Assembly (NCBI RefSeq): GCF_030867145.1
Contig: NC_134454.1
Span: 48,295,830-48,359,829, forward strand
Length of the DNA: 64,000 bases
From: Opisthocomus hoazin
Lineage: Eukaryota > Chordata > Aves > Opisthocomiformes > Opisthocomidae
Direction: 5' to 3'
Shown: positions 13,301 through 24,400 of the stretch, in pieces
How the letters are laid out: every line of letters starts with the position of its first letter
How positions within the stretch are numbered: position 1 is the stretch's first letter
Notes under the pieces: model-generated
The model's input: the letters and a program-made list of their open reading frames with translations, nothing else
Told to the model about the DNA's origin: nothing
Database searches by the model: none
Program-made: the position numbers and the translations under genes

Positions 13301-16300
13301 GAAACAGGAGAGGTCTTTTAAAACTCTCAGCACTGCAATACACAAATATGTATGTGTATTAAATTTGCATGAAGTTCCAGTCTCTAGTAATTTCCTGGGG
13401 AGGTGCAAATTCCTCCTCTGCTTATTGAAGACAGAGTGAGAGACATCAAAAGACCAACAAATTTCCTGGCATAGTAGCTTTCAAAAACTTTCCTTCAGTT
13501 TAGATTTGTATTGTGTATCTCCCCTTCATAAAAGTATGGTGATGCGTCACTTCTCAGGTGGAGCTTCATCAGTATATACAAGTTGTATGTGCAAGATGCT
13601 TTGCTTGTCTTCTGTATTTCCCACCTTAATATTTTTCTGACCAGCAATAGGATACCGATATGAATACTTCCCTGATTGCTCTTACTACAATGACCTCTCC
13701 TTCAACAACATTAATTTCTAAACTGAGAGCAAGGAAAACTAAATTCATTAATATATTGTTGTCTCCCAAACCAAGCTGGAGAATCACAGAATCACAAAAT
13801 GTTCAGGGTTGGAAGGGACCTCTGTGGGTCATCTAGTCCAGCCCGCCTGCCAAAGCAGGGTCAGCTACAGCAGGCTGCACAGGCCCCTTGAATGAATGCT
13901 ATGACCAATTTCACAGCCTGACAAATAAGCTAGAAGGAAAAAGTGAGAGTCCTCTGGGAACCATCTGGACATGTAGTGAAAAGTGATATCCCTTCTCATC
14001 CCCTGGCTTAGGAACCAGTGAAGGATCAGTAATCAAATGGGTACCTTGTTCTTATAATGTGAAGAAATTTTCACTCACTGTTGGCAGCCCTTGCTTTTTC
14101 ACAGGCTGGGTGTTGATACCAAATGGTGAACTCAAATTACAGGCTCTCTGGTTTCCGCACTGTGAATGAAGCTCTTTAAAGTGTTTATTTTAGAACCCCA
14201 CGGACAGTCACTATGTCTTCCAAAAGGCTAAGCTCCAAGCTGGTTTAGCTATTTAGGGTGTCCATAAGCAGCCATTGATTTAAGCATCTTTGATTCCTGT
14301 TTTATAACAAAACTATACTTTGCTGTGCCACTAGCTATCTAGCCTGGTAGATGTAATGGTTTACTCTATGTTTTTCAGGATGGCAGTTCTCCCTATGGTG
14401 CCAGGTACGTGGGCTCCATGGTAGCTGATGTTCACCGTACATTGATGTATGGTGGGATCTTCATGTATCCTGCTAATCAGAAGAGTCCTAAAGGAAAGGT
14501 AAATTGTTTGATCTACTCTCTGGTAAGCTAAGTCAACCTAATACCTCTGATTTTCCTGGGGGTATAAAGGAATAGTTGAGCTGTATAAACAGACAATAAT
14601 TTTCCACCTCTGCAGAAAATTATAAACAGATATGAGGGTCAGCAACTGAATTTAGGCAGTAAATCTAAGCAATTGCCAATTTAAGCCAGAAATCTTCCTG
14701 TGTGCTTTTATATTACAAACTACTCAAATGGTTTTCACTGCAACCAAGGGCTTTATTCATTTTTCTAAAGAGAAACATTTCAGTACCACAGAAATCTGTT
14801 GAGATACCTGTGCACAGCTGGAAGACACAACATGGGCCTAAGGAAGACTTCTGCACTCTATACTGGCAATTAGAGTCCAGGTGGGGTACACTGAACTCCA
14901 GGCAGGGTTCCGTCCAATCTTAGACAACTGAGTTTGCCTGCATACTGTTTCCAAAGGGTACTCAGCTTACTATCATCAGTCCTGCAAACACAAGCTTCTA
15001 CTAACTGATCCAAAACTCTGTCAGTTGAAGGTGAGTTTCATGAATATTGAGATCAGTATTCTGGGAAAAGATGATCTCCCGTTTGGACACCTGTACAAAA
15101 CACACTGTGACTTCATGCAGCGCAATGCAATGCAGTGAGCCCCTGAACCTCCTGGGCCATGTACCAGCGTCAACCTCAACTTTTCTCCTGCAGCATCAGA
15201 CATCCTTATTATCAAACTTCTAAACAAATACGTTTTAAAAATGTTATGGTTATACAGCTGATCTGTGGACCACAAGTAACCTGCAGGTCATCCTTAGGAA
15301 AACATTGGCGCAATGCGTAATAGAATGATTACGGTGTTCTGACTCCAAGACCTTCTTCTTTCCCGGTCAATATCATACTGAAAACCTTCTATCCAAATGT
15401 TTTTGTGTCCTTGGCTGGTGTGTGCAGGAATCTTCCCTCGTAACACTTCTTGCCCCATCTCCCACACTGGTGTCAGAACGTCCTGAAGTCTACAGTTCTT
15501 TAGAGACAGAGGGCTGCTGGTTGCGTTCCGGTGAGCATGTATTTATGACAATACCATAAGATCCCAGTGGTTTGCAAAATGAGGAGAATGGGAAAAGAAG
15601 TCTCTTCAGAATACACAACAGAAAATATCTGCATGTTTGTCCAGGCAAATTTGATTTAAATATTTCATACAGCATCCCAGGAAAAAACAAAACAAAACAA
15701 AACAAACCCACCAAAAAACCCCATCAGGCAGTGTGGATCTGTTTGTGTATCAGAAAAAGAGAGAAAAAAAGAATTTGCTGCGTGTGAGAAGTGCATTTGC
15801 TGACTGGCCTCTTCAAAGTAAACTTCTTGTTTTGAAATCTGTGTTAAACCATTGTTAAAGACAAAAGATGAGAAGCAGGACAAAAGAACCAATCTACAAA
15901 GTACTTTTATAATTTTATATAGATCAATATTTCCACACGAGTTATCTTGCATTGACTATTGGATTGATCTGGCTTGCAAAGCCATGTTAGAGAGAGTAAT
16001 GAAAGAAGCAAAACTGCACTCTCAGTATGAATAAGTCTTCTTTTTTTCCTTCTCAGAGTGCAGATATATACGGTTCTTTTCACGTAAACCTCTTCTTGCT
16101 GGAGAGAAAATGCCTTTGTGGCAGGTGCCCTTATCATCACCCCCCTGAAAGACAGTCTATGCACTTGGACAGAAAGCTGAGAGGAACCAAATATCACTGC
16201 AATTGATCCAAAGGCTTTAGAGCAAATGTAAATGACATGCATGTAGGCCCTGGCATATAGACCTCCTTCTTTAAGTTAAAGAAAGACTGAGAACAAAACA

Positions 16301-17918
16301 CTCAGTAGCAGTGCAGAACCAGTCAAGAAATAGATCCTCTTTTCAAATCATGTTAAACAGTATTTTGTATGAACTTAAGGCTTATAGTTCTCTATTAGGT
16401 GAAAAATGTTAAACATACCTGAAGACAAAGCCCATCTGAAGACCCCTCAGTGCAATTGCACGACTACCTGAAGAAAGACTGCTTTCCTTAAGCCATGTAG
16501 TCACAGTTAAGCAACAACAAACTCCATACACTGTTCCACAGTGGTACCCCTGCTGTTTTCTGGCTCATGATCTTCCAAAAGTTGTCCATGCACTGAGGAG
16601 AACAACGAAAGCTATTGGTCCTATATTGCCTGTCTGATGGAGCCCTTGTACCAGAAGTAGCACTTCAGTGGGCTTTAAAAATAAGAATGAAGGTAATATG
16701 TGCCATTTAAGTTTGTGATATATCATGGTTTTCTTACAAACAGTGTGATAAAGGAATGATAGGTAGTAAAGTCCTGTGTCTGACCAATTTCTTTGTCTCC
16801 ATATACAGCTGCATTCTGTCATGCTTCGTTTTCCCCAGAAAACGTTCTGTGTTTTGCACATATGTAAAACCGTTTAAAACTAATATTTACTAACATTGTT
16901 GTACATGAGCACTTCATAGACCATCAAAGACTCAACTAAGCCTAAAGAAATAATGTCTGTTAAAGAATAACCAGCTATCATCTACGTCCTTTCAAACACA
17001 GAAACTTTTGGCTTATGTCCCAAATAAATTTGCCTTCCACCAGAACACAAGCACCCCAGAGGTAACAATTTTAAATATGTGAACAGGTATCAGGGTCCAA
17101 ACCAAAAGTGCCTCCATAACAAAAGGGAAAATCTGCTTTTAATTATTTCTGCATTTACTTCTGAAAACAGAGCCACTGTTTGGATGAGTTCAGGCCACTA
17201 ATATCTGTTCACATTTCTGAAGAGCAGCCATCAAGTCCTAAAATTTGAAACCGGAGCATCAAGTTTCAAACTCCAAAATGTCCTGACCAAACACAACATG
17301 ATTACCCCAAGCTTTGAGGTAAAACATAAAGCCTATACATGAGCAGGGATTTTGGCTTTTCTTTCCCAGTGCTGTTAACTTAGATGGCTTGACTGTTTTG
17401 CTGATGTCTGTGTGCCTGAAAGCTACTTTTGGCATTTTTGACAAAATACAGCTTCCCTGGTGCTGCACGTCAGTGCATCAGCTTGGAAACACTGGTGGTA
17501 ACGCTTGGATGCAGGGTCAGTAGACTCTTTCTTAAAACAGAAGTTGTGAAGGGATGTGAGGAGGAGCAGAAAGAAGGAAGGGCTGACAGAGAGACATTGC
17601 TACTTAGGTCAATTCATATTTGGTACAAAATTTTCCAAAATCTCAAAAGGAAGGTTGGGTTCTGGTAATTTCTTTGGTGTAATTTGCCCTAAAGGCAATC
17701 ACGTGTTCCCTTTTCCTTTCCAGCTCCGACTTCTCTATGAATGCAACCCTATGGCTTTCATCATTGAGCAGGCAGGCGGGATGGCAACTACAGGGACGGA
17801 GGCAGTGTTGGATGTGAAACCTGAGAGTATTCACCAGAGAGTCCCTCTTATCCTTGGTTCTCCAGACGACGTGCAAGAATACCTTGCTTGTGTCCAGAAA
17901 CACCAGAAGAGCAGCTAA
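4218..17918 (+). CDS. FBP2: FBP2 locus, 3' half: fructose-1,6-bisphosphatase 2 (muscle type), exons 4-7, partial
   Basis: Join of 4218-4358, 5556-5693, 14379-14498 and 17724-17918, giving 197 C-terminal residues of about 339. The enzyme hydrolyses fructose-1,6-bisphosphate to fructose-6-phosphate and phosphate; the muscle isoform supports glycogen resynthesis from lactate and binds aldolase at the sarcomere and in the nucleus. Isoform assignment rests on [11 protein letters not shown] and EYLACVQK, which match FBP2 and not liver FBP1 (MLVLAMDCGVN, EFLKVYEK). Substrate-site motifs are all present: NEGYA (Asn212/Tyr215 in mammalian numbering), GARYVGS (Arg243/Tyr244), [11 protein letters not shown] (Tyr264, Lys274) and LLYECNP (Glu280). 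The basic KKKGK element reported as the muscle isoform's nuclear signal is present. The N-terminal AMP site and exons 1-3 lie outside the window. All three introns are phase 0 with GT-AG ends and no frame break, so the gene looks functional. Confidence 0.95.
4359..5555 (+). other. FBP2: FBP2 intron 4
   Basis: About 1.2 kb between two FBP2 exons, starting GTACAG and ending TTCTGTAG. I see no gene, no clear repeat and no conserved structured element in it. Confidence 0.85.
5556..5693 (+). CDS. FBP2: FBP2 exon 5
   Basis: 46 codons, [13 protein letters not shown] through QKKKFPE, followed by a strong donor GAG|GTAAGG. It carries KIKKKGK (nuclear localisation element reported for muscle FBP) and [10 protein letters not shown], which holds the Asn and Tyr contacting the 6-phosphate of the substrate. 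Compared with human FBP2 (VEKDVK) this copy has VDRDVK, a conservative change. Confidence 0.95.
10594..11148 (-). mobile_element. CR1 LINE, 3' terminal part of the older element (left half)
   Basis: Reads as a CR1 3' end on the minus strand. The 3' terminus shows the typical imperfect repeat ATCATAGAATCACAGAATC at 10595-10613, then TTGGGTTGGAAGGGACC in plus orientation. The minus-strand translation gives C-terminal reverse-transcriptase text such as [21 protein letters not shown] and [13 protein letters not shown], all typical of CR1 ORF2. It stops at about 11148 exactly where the other half (from 12308) would continue, so it is interpreted as the 3' part of that element, split by the insertion at 11149-12307. 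It is not a functional gene. Confidence 0.9.
11149..12307 (-). mobile_element. CR1 LINE, 5'-truncated, nested inside an older CR1
   Basis: The 3' end lies at 11149 (ATCACAGAATCACAGAATGG in plus orientation) and the element extends rightward to about 12307. Minus-strand translation shows reverse-transcriptase motif A ([13 protein letters not shown]), the LFNFF region of motif B, an intact FADDTKL catalytic motif C, then [13 protein letters not shown] and the C-terminal [12 protein letters not shown] block. In-frame stops, for example near 12200, break it. The 5' half, including the endonuclease domain, is missing, as is usual for CR1. Its left and right edges abut two pieces of another CR1 whose sequences would join directly without it. 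Confidence 0.85.
12269..12306 (+). repeat. Short direct repeat at the CR1 5' junction
   Basis: GTCGAAAGCCTTGCT occurs at 12269-12283 and again at 12292-12306 (period 23 bp). The second copy lies at the boundary between the nested CR1 and the interrupted element. It could be a template-jump or slippage product formed at the truncated 5' end during insertion. Confidence 0.85.
12308..13270 (-). mobile_element. CR1 LINE, reverse-transcriptase part of the older element (right half)
   Basis: The minus-strand translation carries CR1 reverse-transcriptase text in order: [58 protein letters not shown] (motif A, the usual KAFDTV now KAFVTV) and [13 protein letters not shown] (motif B). Motif C reads TADDTKL where YADD or FADD is normal. 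The changes at motifs A and C and frame breaks mark it as dead. It ends at CTGCCCCTCTAC on the minus strand (about 12308), the sequence expected just before the start of the piece at 11148-10594. Confidence 0.9.
13781..13888 (-). mobile_element. CR1 3'-end fragment
   Basis: About 108 bp beginning GAATCACAGAATCACAAAATG followed by GGTTGGAAGGGACCTCTG in plus orientation. It resembles the 3' end at 11149-11255 more than that at 10594, so it is probably the same subfamily as the nested element. It is a severely 5'-truncated insertion in the minus orientation. Confidence 0.85.
14379..14498 (+). CDS. FBP2: FBP2 exon 6
   Basis: 40 codons, [14 protein letters not shown] through [11 protein letters not shown]. 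The acceptor is TTTTTCAG and the donor AAG|GTAAAT. The exon holds the arginine reaching into the neighbouring subunit's active site (GARYVGS), the substrate-contacting Tyr of YPAN, and the Lys (mammalian Lys274) as its last codon. Phase 0 at both ends. Confidence 0.95.
14499..17723 (+). other. FBP2: FBP2 intron 6
   Basis: About 3.2 kb from GTAAAT to TTTCCTTTCCAG. It includes an AAAAC-type A-rich tract at 15680-15705. I see no gene and no clear transposon in it. Confidence 0.85.
17724..17918 (+). CDS. FBP2: FBP2 exon 7 (terminal coding exon)
   Basis: 64 codons and a TAA stop at 17916-17918, from LRLLYECNP to the C-terminus QKHQKSS. LLYECNP carries the Glu that binds catalytic metal. [25 protein letters not shown] and [12 protein letters not shown] match muscle FBP2. 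Length equals that of human FBP2's last exon to within a residue or two. Confidence 0.95.
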   Translation, partial: LRLLYECNPMAFIIEQAGGMATTGTEAVLDVKPESIHQRVPLILGSPDDVQEYLACVQKHQKSS

Positions 17919-18460
17919 AGGCTTTTCCACACTAGTTCTTGCTCATCTGTCTTCAGTCTACAGGAAAAGCCACAGCTTTCAAGATGGTGGACTCTTGCAA
18001 TTAGCACCCATCTCTCAGTGAAAATACCACTTCATAATAACAACAAAAATAGTGAGGGTGGCTGATGGGAAAAACACAAATTTAATTTCTCATAGCAGAC
18101 AAATGTAAAAATCTTTTAAATCTGATTTATGTAGTGCAAATGTAGAGACAGAGGCCTGATTATTAAGCAGAAGCAACTTACTTTATATAATATTAAGAAA
18201 AAGAAGTAGATTGTGTTAGTATCCCCATTTGATCTGAAGATAGATGCCTGACACTATATGGTTGGCATTGTTTGAGACAGGATTTTCACATCAACACCCC
18301 CAATGCCATTATCTGGACTTTCTGGCAGATGTTTTGTTGCAGGTGCTTTTTATCTTGACAGCCCTGAGAAGACCAAAGTCTCATTCTGCCTGAAACAGTG
18401 TTTCTAAGCTCCAAATTATATCTTCCTTGGGTAATTAATAAAGATCAAAAGGCTGCAACG
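17919..18460 (+). other. FBP2: FBP2 3' UTR (inferred)
   Basis: Runs from the stop codon to just past the first canonical poly(A) signal. The end is inferred from the signal and not observed. Confidence 0.65.
18437..18442 (+). terminator. FBP2: Poly(A) signal AATAAA for FBP2
   Basis: The first AATAAA hexamer downstream of the FBP2 stop, 519 bp after it. Cleavage would be expected 10-30 bp further on. An ATTAAA at about 19071 is a possible alternative. Confidence 0.6.
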
Positions 18461-21400
18461 TTGCCAGGGTATTTCAATTCTTTTGAGAACAGGAAAATGC
18501 CTTGTGTTATTTACAGACAGGTAACCTTCAATGGCACAAATTACAATCAATCATTGCTATGGATGTGACACTCAAATCATGCCTGTTCCCTGCTTATCCA
18601 TTGTCCTCTGCAACAGAAGATTTGCCACAAAGCCACAGTTACACCTCTGTTTTCTTTTACTTTGAAAGGTTCTCATTTCAGGTTGAAGCCTGTCCTTTTA
18701 TATACGTGGTACTGCGGTTCCCAGCCACCTCCAGCACGCACCCCCCACCTTGCTGGAGCCCTAGTACCACATCTCAGACCCGGCACTGCCGGAGGAGATC
18801 AGGAATCAGCTCTGAAACTAGCAGGCATTCATTGACCTGTGAGAGCAAAAGTTATTAACTAGAGGAAATGTGTCATCACGTTAAGTGACAAGGGTGTGAA
18901 AACTGGGGTTTAAGTCACTTTAAGTATTAGACATCCTGATGCCTTTATAACCCTCCTGTCTCATTATATGGATGTTTCTTTTGGTGTCCATCTTGCTGTA
19001 AGCAGCTCCTGCCCCACCTGCTCATTTTCACCCCTGCTCCATGCCCTCAGCCATGCTGGTACAAGATTTTATTAAAGAACACTCTGTGAATTATATTAGG
19101 ACATAGATAGGAGTTAAAAATACTCCTGACAAGAAACTCCAATGGTTATTTTTAAACTTACAACTATGTTCTATTACTCCTAAAGAAGAGGCAGGCTGAA
19201 GAAAAGCAGACACAAAATTATACAGGACAGGTATTTACCCTTAGGTATCGTTATCCCAGAGGTGAGGATGTGATTTCAGTACCGCTTCAGGTATCAAAGC
19301 ACTCTTTCTGCAGGGCTTTGTGTGGCACTCTTTAAAGCTGTAACAGCAACAACTGCCCAGGATCAGCAAGCACAGCCTGTACATGTTTATTCTGTTCCCC
19401 ATCACGTGCTTCCCGAATCTCTGCTGTCATCAGCAAAACACACGCAACACAAATCCTGGAGAATGAAGATGAAGCAAAAAAAAATGTGAGGGTTTAGGTA
19501 ATAGCCAGCTTCATACTGAAGAATGCATTTGTGCACTCCGACTATGAAAGCTAGTAAATCAGTTTTCCTGCAAACAAAACATGCACACAGTGTATGTGTG
19601 CATACATGTGTTTATACACATAATTTATACACATATAGTCACTCTCTCTCTTCCACAGTTTCCATATAAGAACACCAATAGTTGTTGATGTCACCAATTT
19701 ATTGAGAAACTCTATTGCATTTTTCAAATCGGAAACCTAAAACCACGCATAATTTGAGGCCAGTCCAGTCAGCTAACAATACCAGTACTGCGTCAGAAGA
19801 AAGATCACTTGTAACCTGGTCTTGTTTCCATGGGGCCAAGAGAGATGATTAAGCATAGAGCAAGAACAGGGATGTGGTACTCCCCAGGGTAATCACAGGG
19901 CCTCTAGAAACAGCCACTTCTTAGGGAAATGCTGAAAGAAAGTTTGTATTGCAGTGGGTATACACACTCTAGTGACTAAGATTTGTGTTCCTGTGCTGGC
20001 AGTTTATATATCTTCATACTGCAATGTGTCAGTCATTCAGTGCCCTAGTGCCAGCGTAACAGCACCTGCGCTGCCTTCATTTAAGTATGATTTGACAGCA
20101 AAACCTGCATACAATCCCACCTGCTAGCCTTCCCATGTTTTATTTTTTTCCCTGAGTTTGCACCAGAAGCACTTGTTAGTGGAGGAGCTAGCTCTGGGAC
20201 ACCGATCTGACAAACAACTGCAATTCAGGTGGCTGCTGATGCTTAAATGATAACTCTTGTGGCTTGAGGGCTGCCAGGTGGCTGATACCTACAAAGAGAT
20301 CAGTATCTTCCCTGTATAAACAACCCATGCAAACCCCAGATGCAAATTAAGACAGCAGTGACTTTCTTCAGTGTGAACTCACCTAAGTCTCACTTTGACC
20401 TACCGCACCGGCACTGTTTTCCCAAGTACTTGTATGTTCTCTGCTACACCTAGCACAACCCTGCAACAGGACTGCTCTACAGAGCCCTTAAACTCTCAGG
20501 ACAGAATTTAAAGTTTCCCTTCCCAGTGTGATACCAGTTCAGACCATTTCTCCAGAGCTCTCTGACACAAACCGCAGGGTGTCTGTGGTGGGGTTCACCA
20601 CCTACGAAGCCCTTGCGATACTGGGCCACAACTTCCCTTCGTGGTCAGCTGCCAGGGTGTCTAAGAGGATTCAGACAGCTGAGAAAACGAGACGTAGCTT
20701 TTGTTGTTTCTTTTTAAGAATCCAGAGACCGTATTTAGTGGTTAGAGCAGTGAGAAAGGGGACACACCATGAGCTGCCATCGTCGACGTCACCAGCGGGA
20801 GTTGGGACACTGGCGTGGACCAGCACTCACGACAAAGGGGCTCTGACTCTGCCTCTGCCTGCAGGAGAATGTGACGCCTGATGTTACTCCTCAGATACTC
20901 ATTAGCACGACACAAAATTGAAAATACATGAAAACTTCAAGTATATGAAGGGGCATGTGTTTAAATATTAGTTCACATGTGTGCCTTTATATCAATATTT
21001 AATGGTTTCTTGACATAAAAATATATATAAACCAACACCAGATATATTTCCTATTAATTCTGGAGGAGGATCTGGGAAGGAAAGTATACTAGTTGTATTG
21101 TATCAGCTATGTAACAAATGTGGCTGTTCCTAAAGCACTGGTTTCCGACTTGTCGCCACACCTAATTCTTATTTCCAGTTTCAGGGTGCCTTTGAACCTA
21201 TTTTGGAAGTAAAATAAAAGCAATCTACTTAAACTTGGTGGCATCTGATAACAGAACACAGAAACCCCACCAGTCTCTAATAAACGAGCATTTGTTCACC
21301 AATTGCTTTGACTGGAAATGAAGTTAGTCCGAACAGCCAGCCGCGAAGAGCTGGCCTTGTGACTGCGATCACAAGACAGGGGATGAGAGCACAGGTCGGC

Positions 21401-24400
21401 GCTGGCAGGCTTCCCCGCCTGCCCGGCCAGCGCTGCAGGGAGCTCAGCCCGGCCCCACGGCGGCAGCCATCTCCCTTCCCCGAGAAAGCAAGGCAGCTGG
21501 AACAGAGATAGACGTTTGGAATGCTGGATCAAGTGTGTCTTTGAGCATTCGTATCAAAACTCCACGCTTTACACTGCTTTCCACAAAACGTACACACAGG
21601 AAGTTTTGTTGGGTTTACTTTTAATTCAGCGAGCTGATATTTCTGGAAAAATCAGGCAAGACTTTTCTTCATTTGTAAATGGAAGCAATGTACTTCAGGC
21701 TAATTACAGGCAGAGAATCGGAAAGAGCTGTTAGTTTACATAGATTATACTACCCAGTTAGGCTCATTGTGACAAAAGGGTAGTTGGTAACTATGCAACA
21801 GAAGAGAGGCATTAACAAGTGGAAAGATGACAAAATCATGAACTCCTGCAGGACTGCAAAGAAAAAAATACCTGTTTTCCAGAGATATTCCAGGCCCAGA
21901 TGTGAGTAAACCAGGGAACAAAGTGAACACAGACATAAGGGATCACAAACAGTTACCCAGAGATACAAAAGCCCACAAGTTTTGAGGAGACAGTCACTAC
22001 CATTCAGGCCTCATGCTGTCATGGGCAATACTCACAAACCCCATGCATTGCTAGTGAAGACACTCCAGGTTTTGTTCCTAGCTTTCTGCAAGTACAGATG
22101 TGGTCTCAGAAAACTGAAAAAATAAAACCATCAAACCAAGCATGTGATCTGATTCCACTGAACTGATTTTAACACTTCTTGGAGATAGGTGACAGACAGG
22201 TTTTCTCACCGAGATCTGCCCTGGAGGTGGGGGGGGTGTGGGTTTGCTCTCACGCAAGGCAATGGTGTGCATCACGGTTTCACAGGATGCTGTTCATCAG
22301 GAGTCGAGCGGGTTTCTGGCAGCAGCTTTTGCAGTTCTGGCCACGGCGAGCAATGAAGGCAGTTTGTCGAGCGAGCTTGCAGAGGGTGTTGGCCAGGACA
22401 GCTGTGTACTCATGCGTCAACAAACAGCGCTTGGCCTAAGCGTTGTTGTCAGCTGCTGAGCAGATCACCCGGTGAGTATTTTATCACTTCTGACGAGACA
22501 CCTCCGCGGAGGAGGTGATACACCCACTCAGTTACCCGGTCAGCTGTGCTCAGGCTGAACATGCGAGGAGGCCAGCCTCACCCCAGCCCGCGGCAGGACC
22601 GGTCGCCATGTCTCATCGATTCGGCGTGATGCTCCAACGCGCTGTCAGCACATGCCCGGCGAGGAGAGGAGCCAACTTCTCCCTGAGCACTGGCCTCATG
22701 ACCACGGGGTGCGAAAAGCCTCGCCGGGAGAGACTGGCGTGCCCGGCCTTTGCTTGCCAGGTGACGCGCTGCCTGTGTTCTGCCCTTCTGAGTGCCTGGT
22801 TTCCTGTTTTGCTCCGGCATGCACAATTTTCTCCCTCTTTTAACAGCTTGGCGTGATTTATTGTTCCAGCACAGGAAGAGGAGACTGCTCACATGAAAAG
22901 ACAGTGGGGAGAATAAACGGAAGGGAAAGGGCCTTCCCTCGGACGTACGCACACAGCTGCTGATCAGATGCATGGCCTCTGGCAGGCGGTCTCACTGCTT
23001 TCGGGCTTCTTCCTCTCCCGCTCCTCAGCTGCGTGTCAGTTTAGGTTGAAAACTTGGTGGCGAGGGAGGTTCTCCCGCTTTTTGGTCAACAGAGCGCCTA
23101 ACAAAATGGAACTGTAAAGTTTGTTGAAATATCTGGAAATACCGCAGAGAGAGAGGTGATCAAACCTCACAACAGCACTGCATCAGAAAACACAGGTCCC
23201 CTCCAATTCTTCCTGTGACTATTGAGCAACTTATAGAAAAATGGCACCAGTATTTACTCTCAACCTTTGCACAAGGCATTGTAATTTCCATATCAGCACA
23301 GAAGTTTCTTTCAGCTACAGGAGAGGATTATCATAAATCTCCACAAGCCAATGCAATTTCACATCACAGCTGATGTTTTCAGTATATACTTCCCATTTCG
23401 CTGTCAGCCAGTACTTCACGCTTGAATGAGGAAAGCAAACTGCAATACTAGTAAATATGGCTGAGCAGTAGGAATGTTAAGAGGGCTATTGAGAAGAACT
23501 TGCATTCACAATTCTTGCATTGCTGTGCTATTATGGTAAGACTGTGGTATGCGCTTGGCCATTCGCATATCCAGCAAAACTGGGCATCTGCATATGCAGC
23601 AACGAACTGTTTGAGAGTTCTGTGGACAGCCCTATCTGGGGTTTTTGTGACTTGTTACCAGCCTCATAAACTGATGTATTACAGAGATACATTTAGAGAT
23701 ATACTTCCTTTGGTAAGTGGGAAAAGCCACATGTGACTCGGCAGCTCTGAAGCCATTTTTACGTCATTTGACTTTTGGATTGTAAGCAAAAGCAGGTGTG
23801 TTCCAAGACATGTGCTATAGCTTCAAGGAGTTCTCAGCATCCCGTTTCAGCATCAACTTCTCAGACACCCTAAACCGGTTTGAGTGTCTAACAGCCCAGC
23901 ATTTATTTTAAACAGTTTTCTGTCACTGCATGCATGCTGTGCAGGAAGCTTTCGCTAGTAATTAAAAAAAAAAAAATCAATTTAATCACTACACCCAGAA
24001 CTTAGAATATTTCCACTGTGGTTCCTGAGATTGCAATTTTCCCTAGTAGACGCATAAATTAATGTCTTCAATAGCTCCAGACGGCCCTCAGCAGCACCCT
24101 AGGAGAGCACACCTGAACCACTCTCGCGCTGGAGGAACACACATTAACATAGACAAAGAACTGTGAAACACAAAGTTAACTCCGGATGAATGTCCCAACT
24201 GGATCAGATGTCACTAAGTAAACGGACAGCCCTCACCCAGCAGGAAAATCTCCTCCTTGCTCGGCTCTCAGCCCAACCACAGGCTTTCTCTGGAGGCCTT
24301 CACAAAGCCAGACTTACCGGGAAGCACCTTCTGAAGGTGGCTCGGGAGGGGAATAGCTCACTCTCTGGCTTTACTCCATCTTCGACCACTTCTTCCCGAA

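Larger units (their letters stand above)
5694..14378 (+). other. FBP2: FBP2 intron 5 (8.7 kb) carrying CR1 insertions
   Basis: The largest visible intron of the gene, from GTAAGG at 5694 to TTTTTCAG at 14371-14378. Minus-strand CR1 sequence fills 10594 to about 13270, with another short piece at 13781-13888. The remaining 6 kb is AT-rich, with no recognisable gene. All CR1 pieces lie antisense to FBP2. Confidence 0.9.

Noticed and set aside
10648-13408. Minus-strand open frames of 143, 146, 97 and 210 codons as host genes
   Set aside because: Their translations are CR1 ORF2 reverse-transcriptase fragments with stops and lost catalytic residues, next to CR1 3' ends.
20528-20881. 117-codon plus-strand open frame
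   Set aside because: No recognisable domain, no splice context and no neighbouring matching exon; likely chance.
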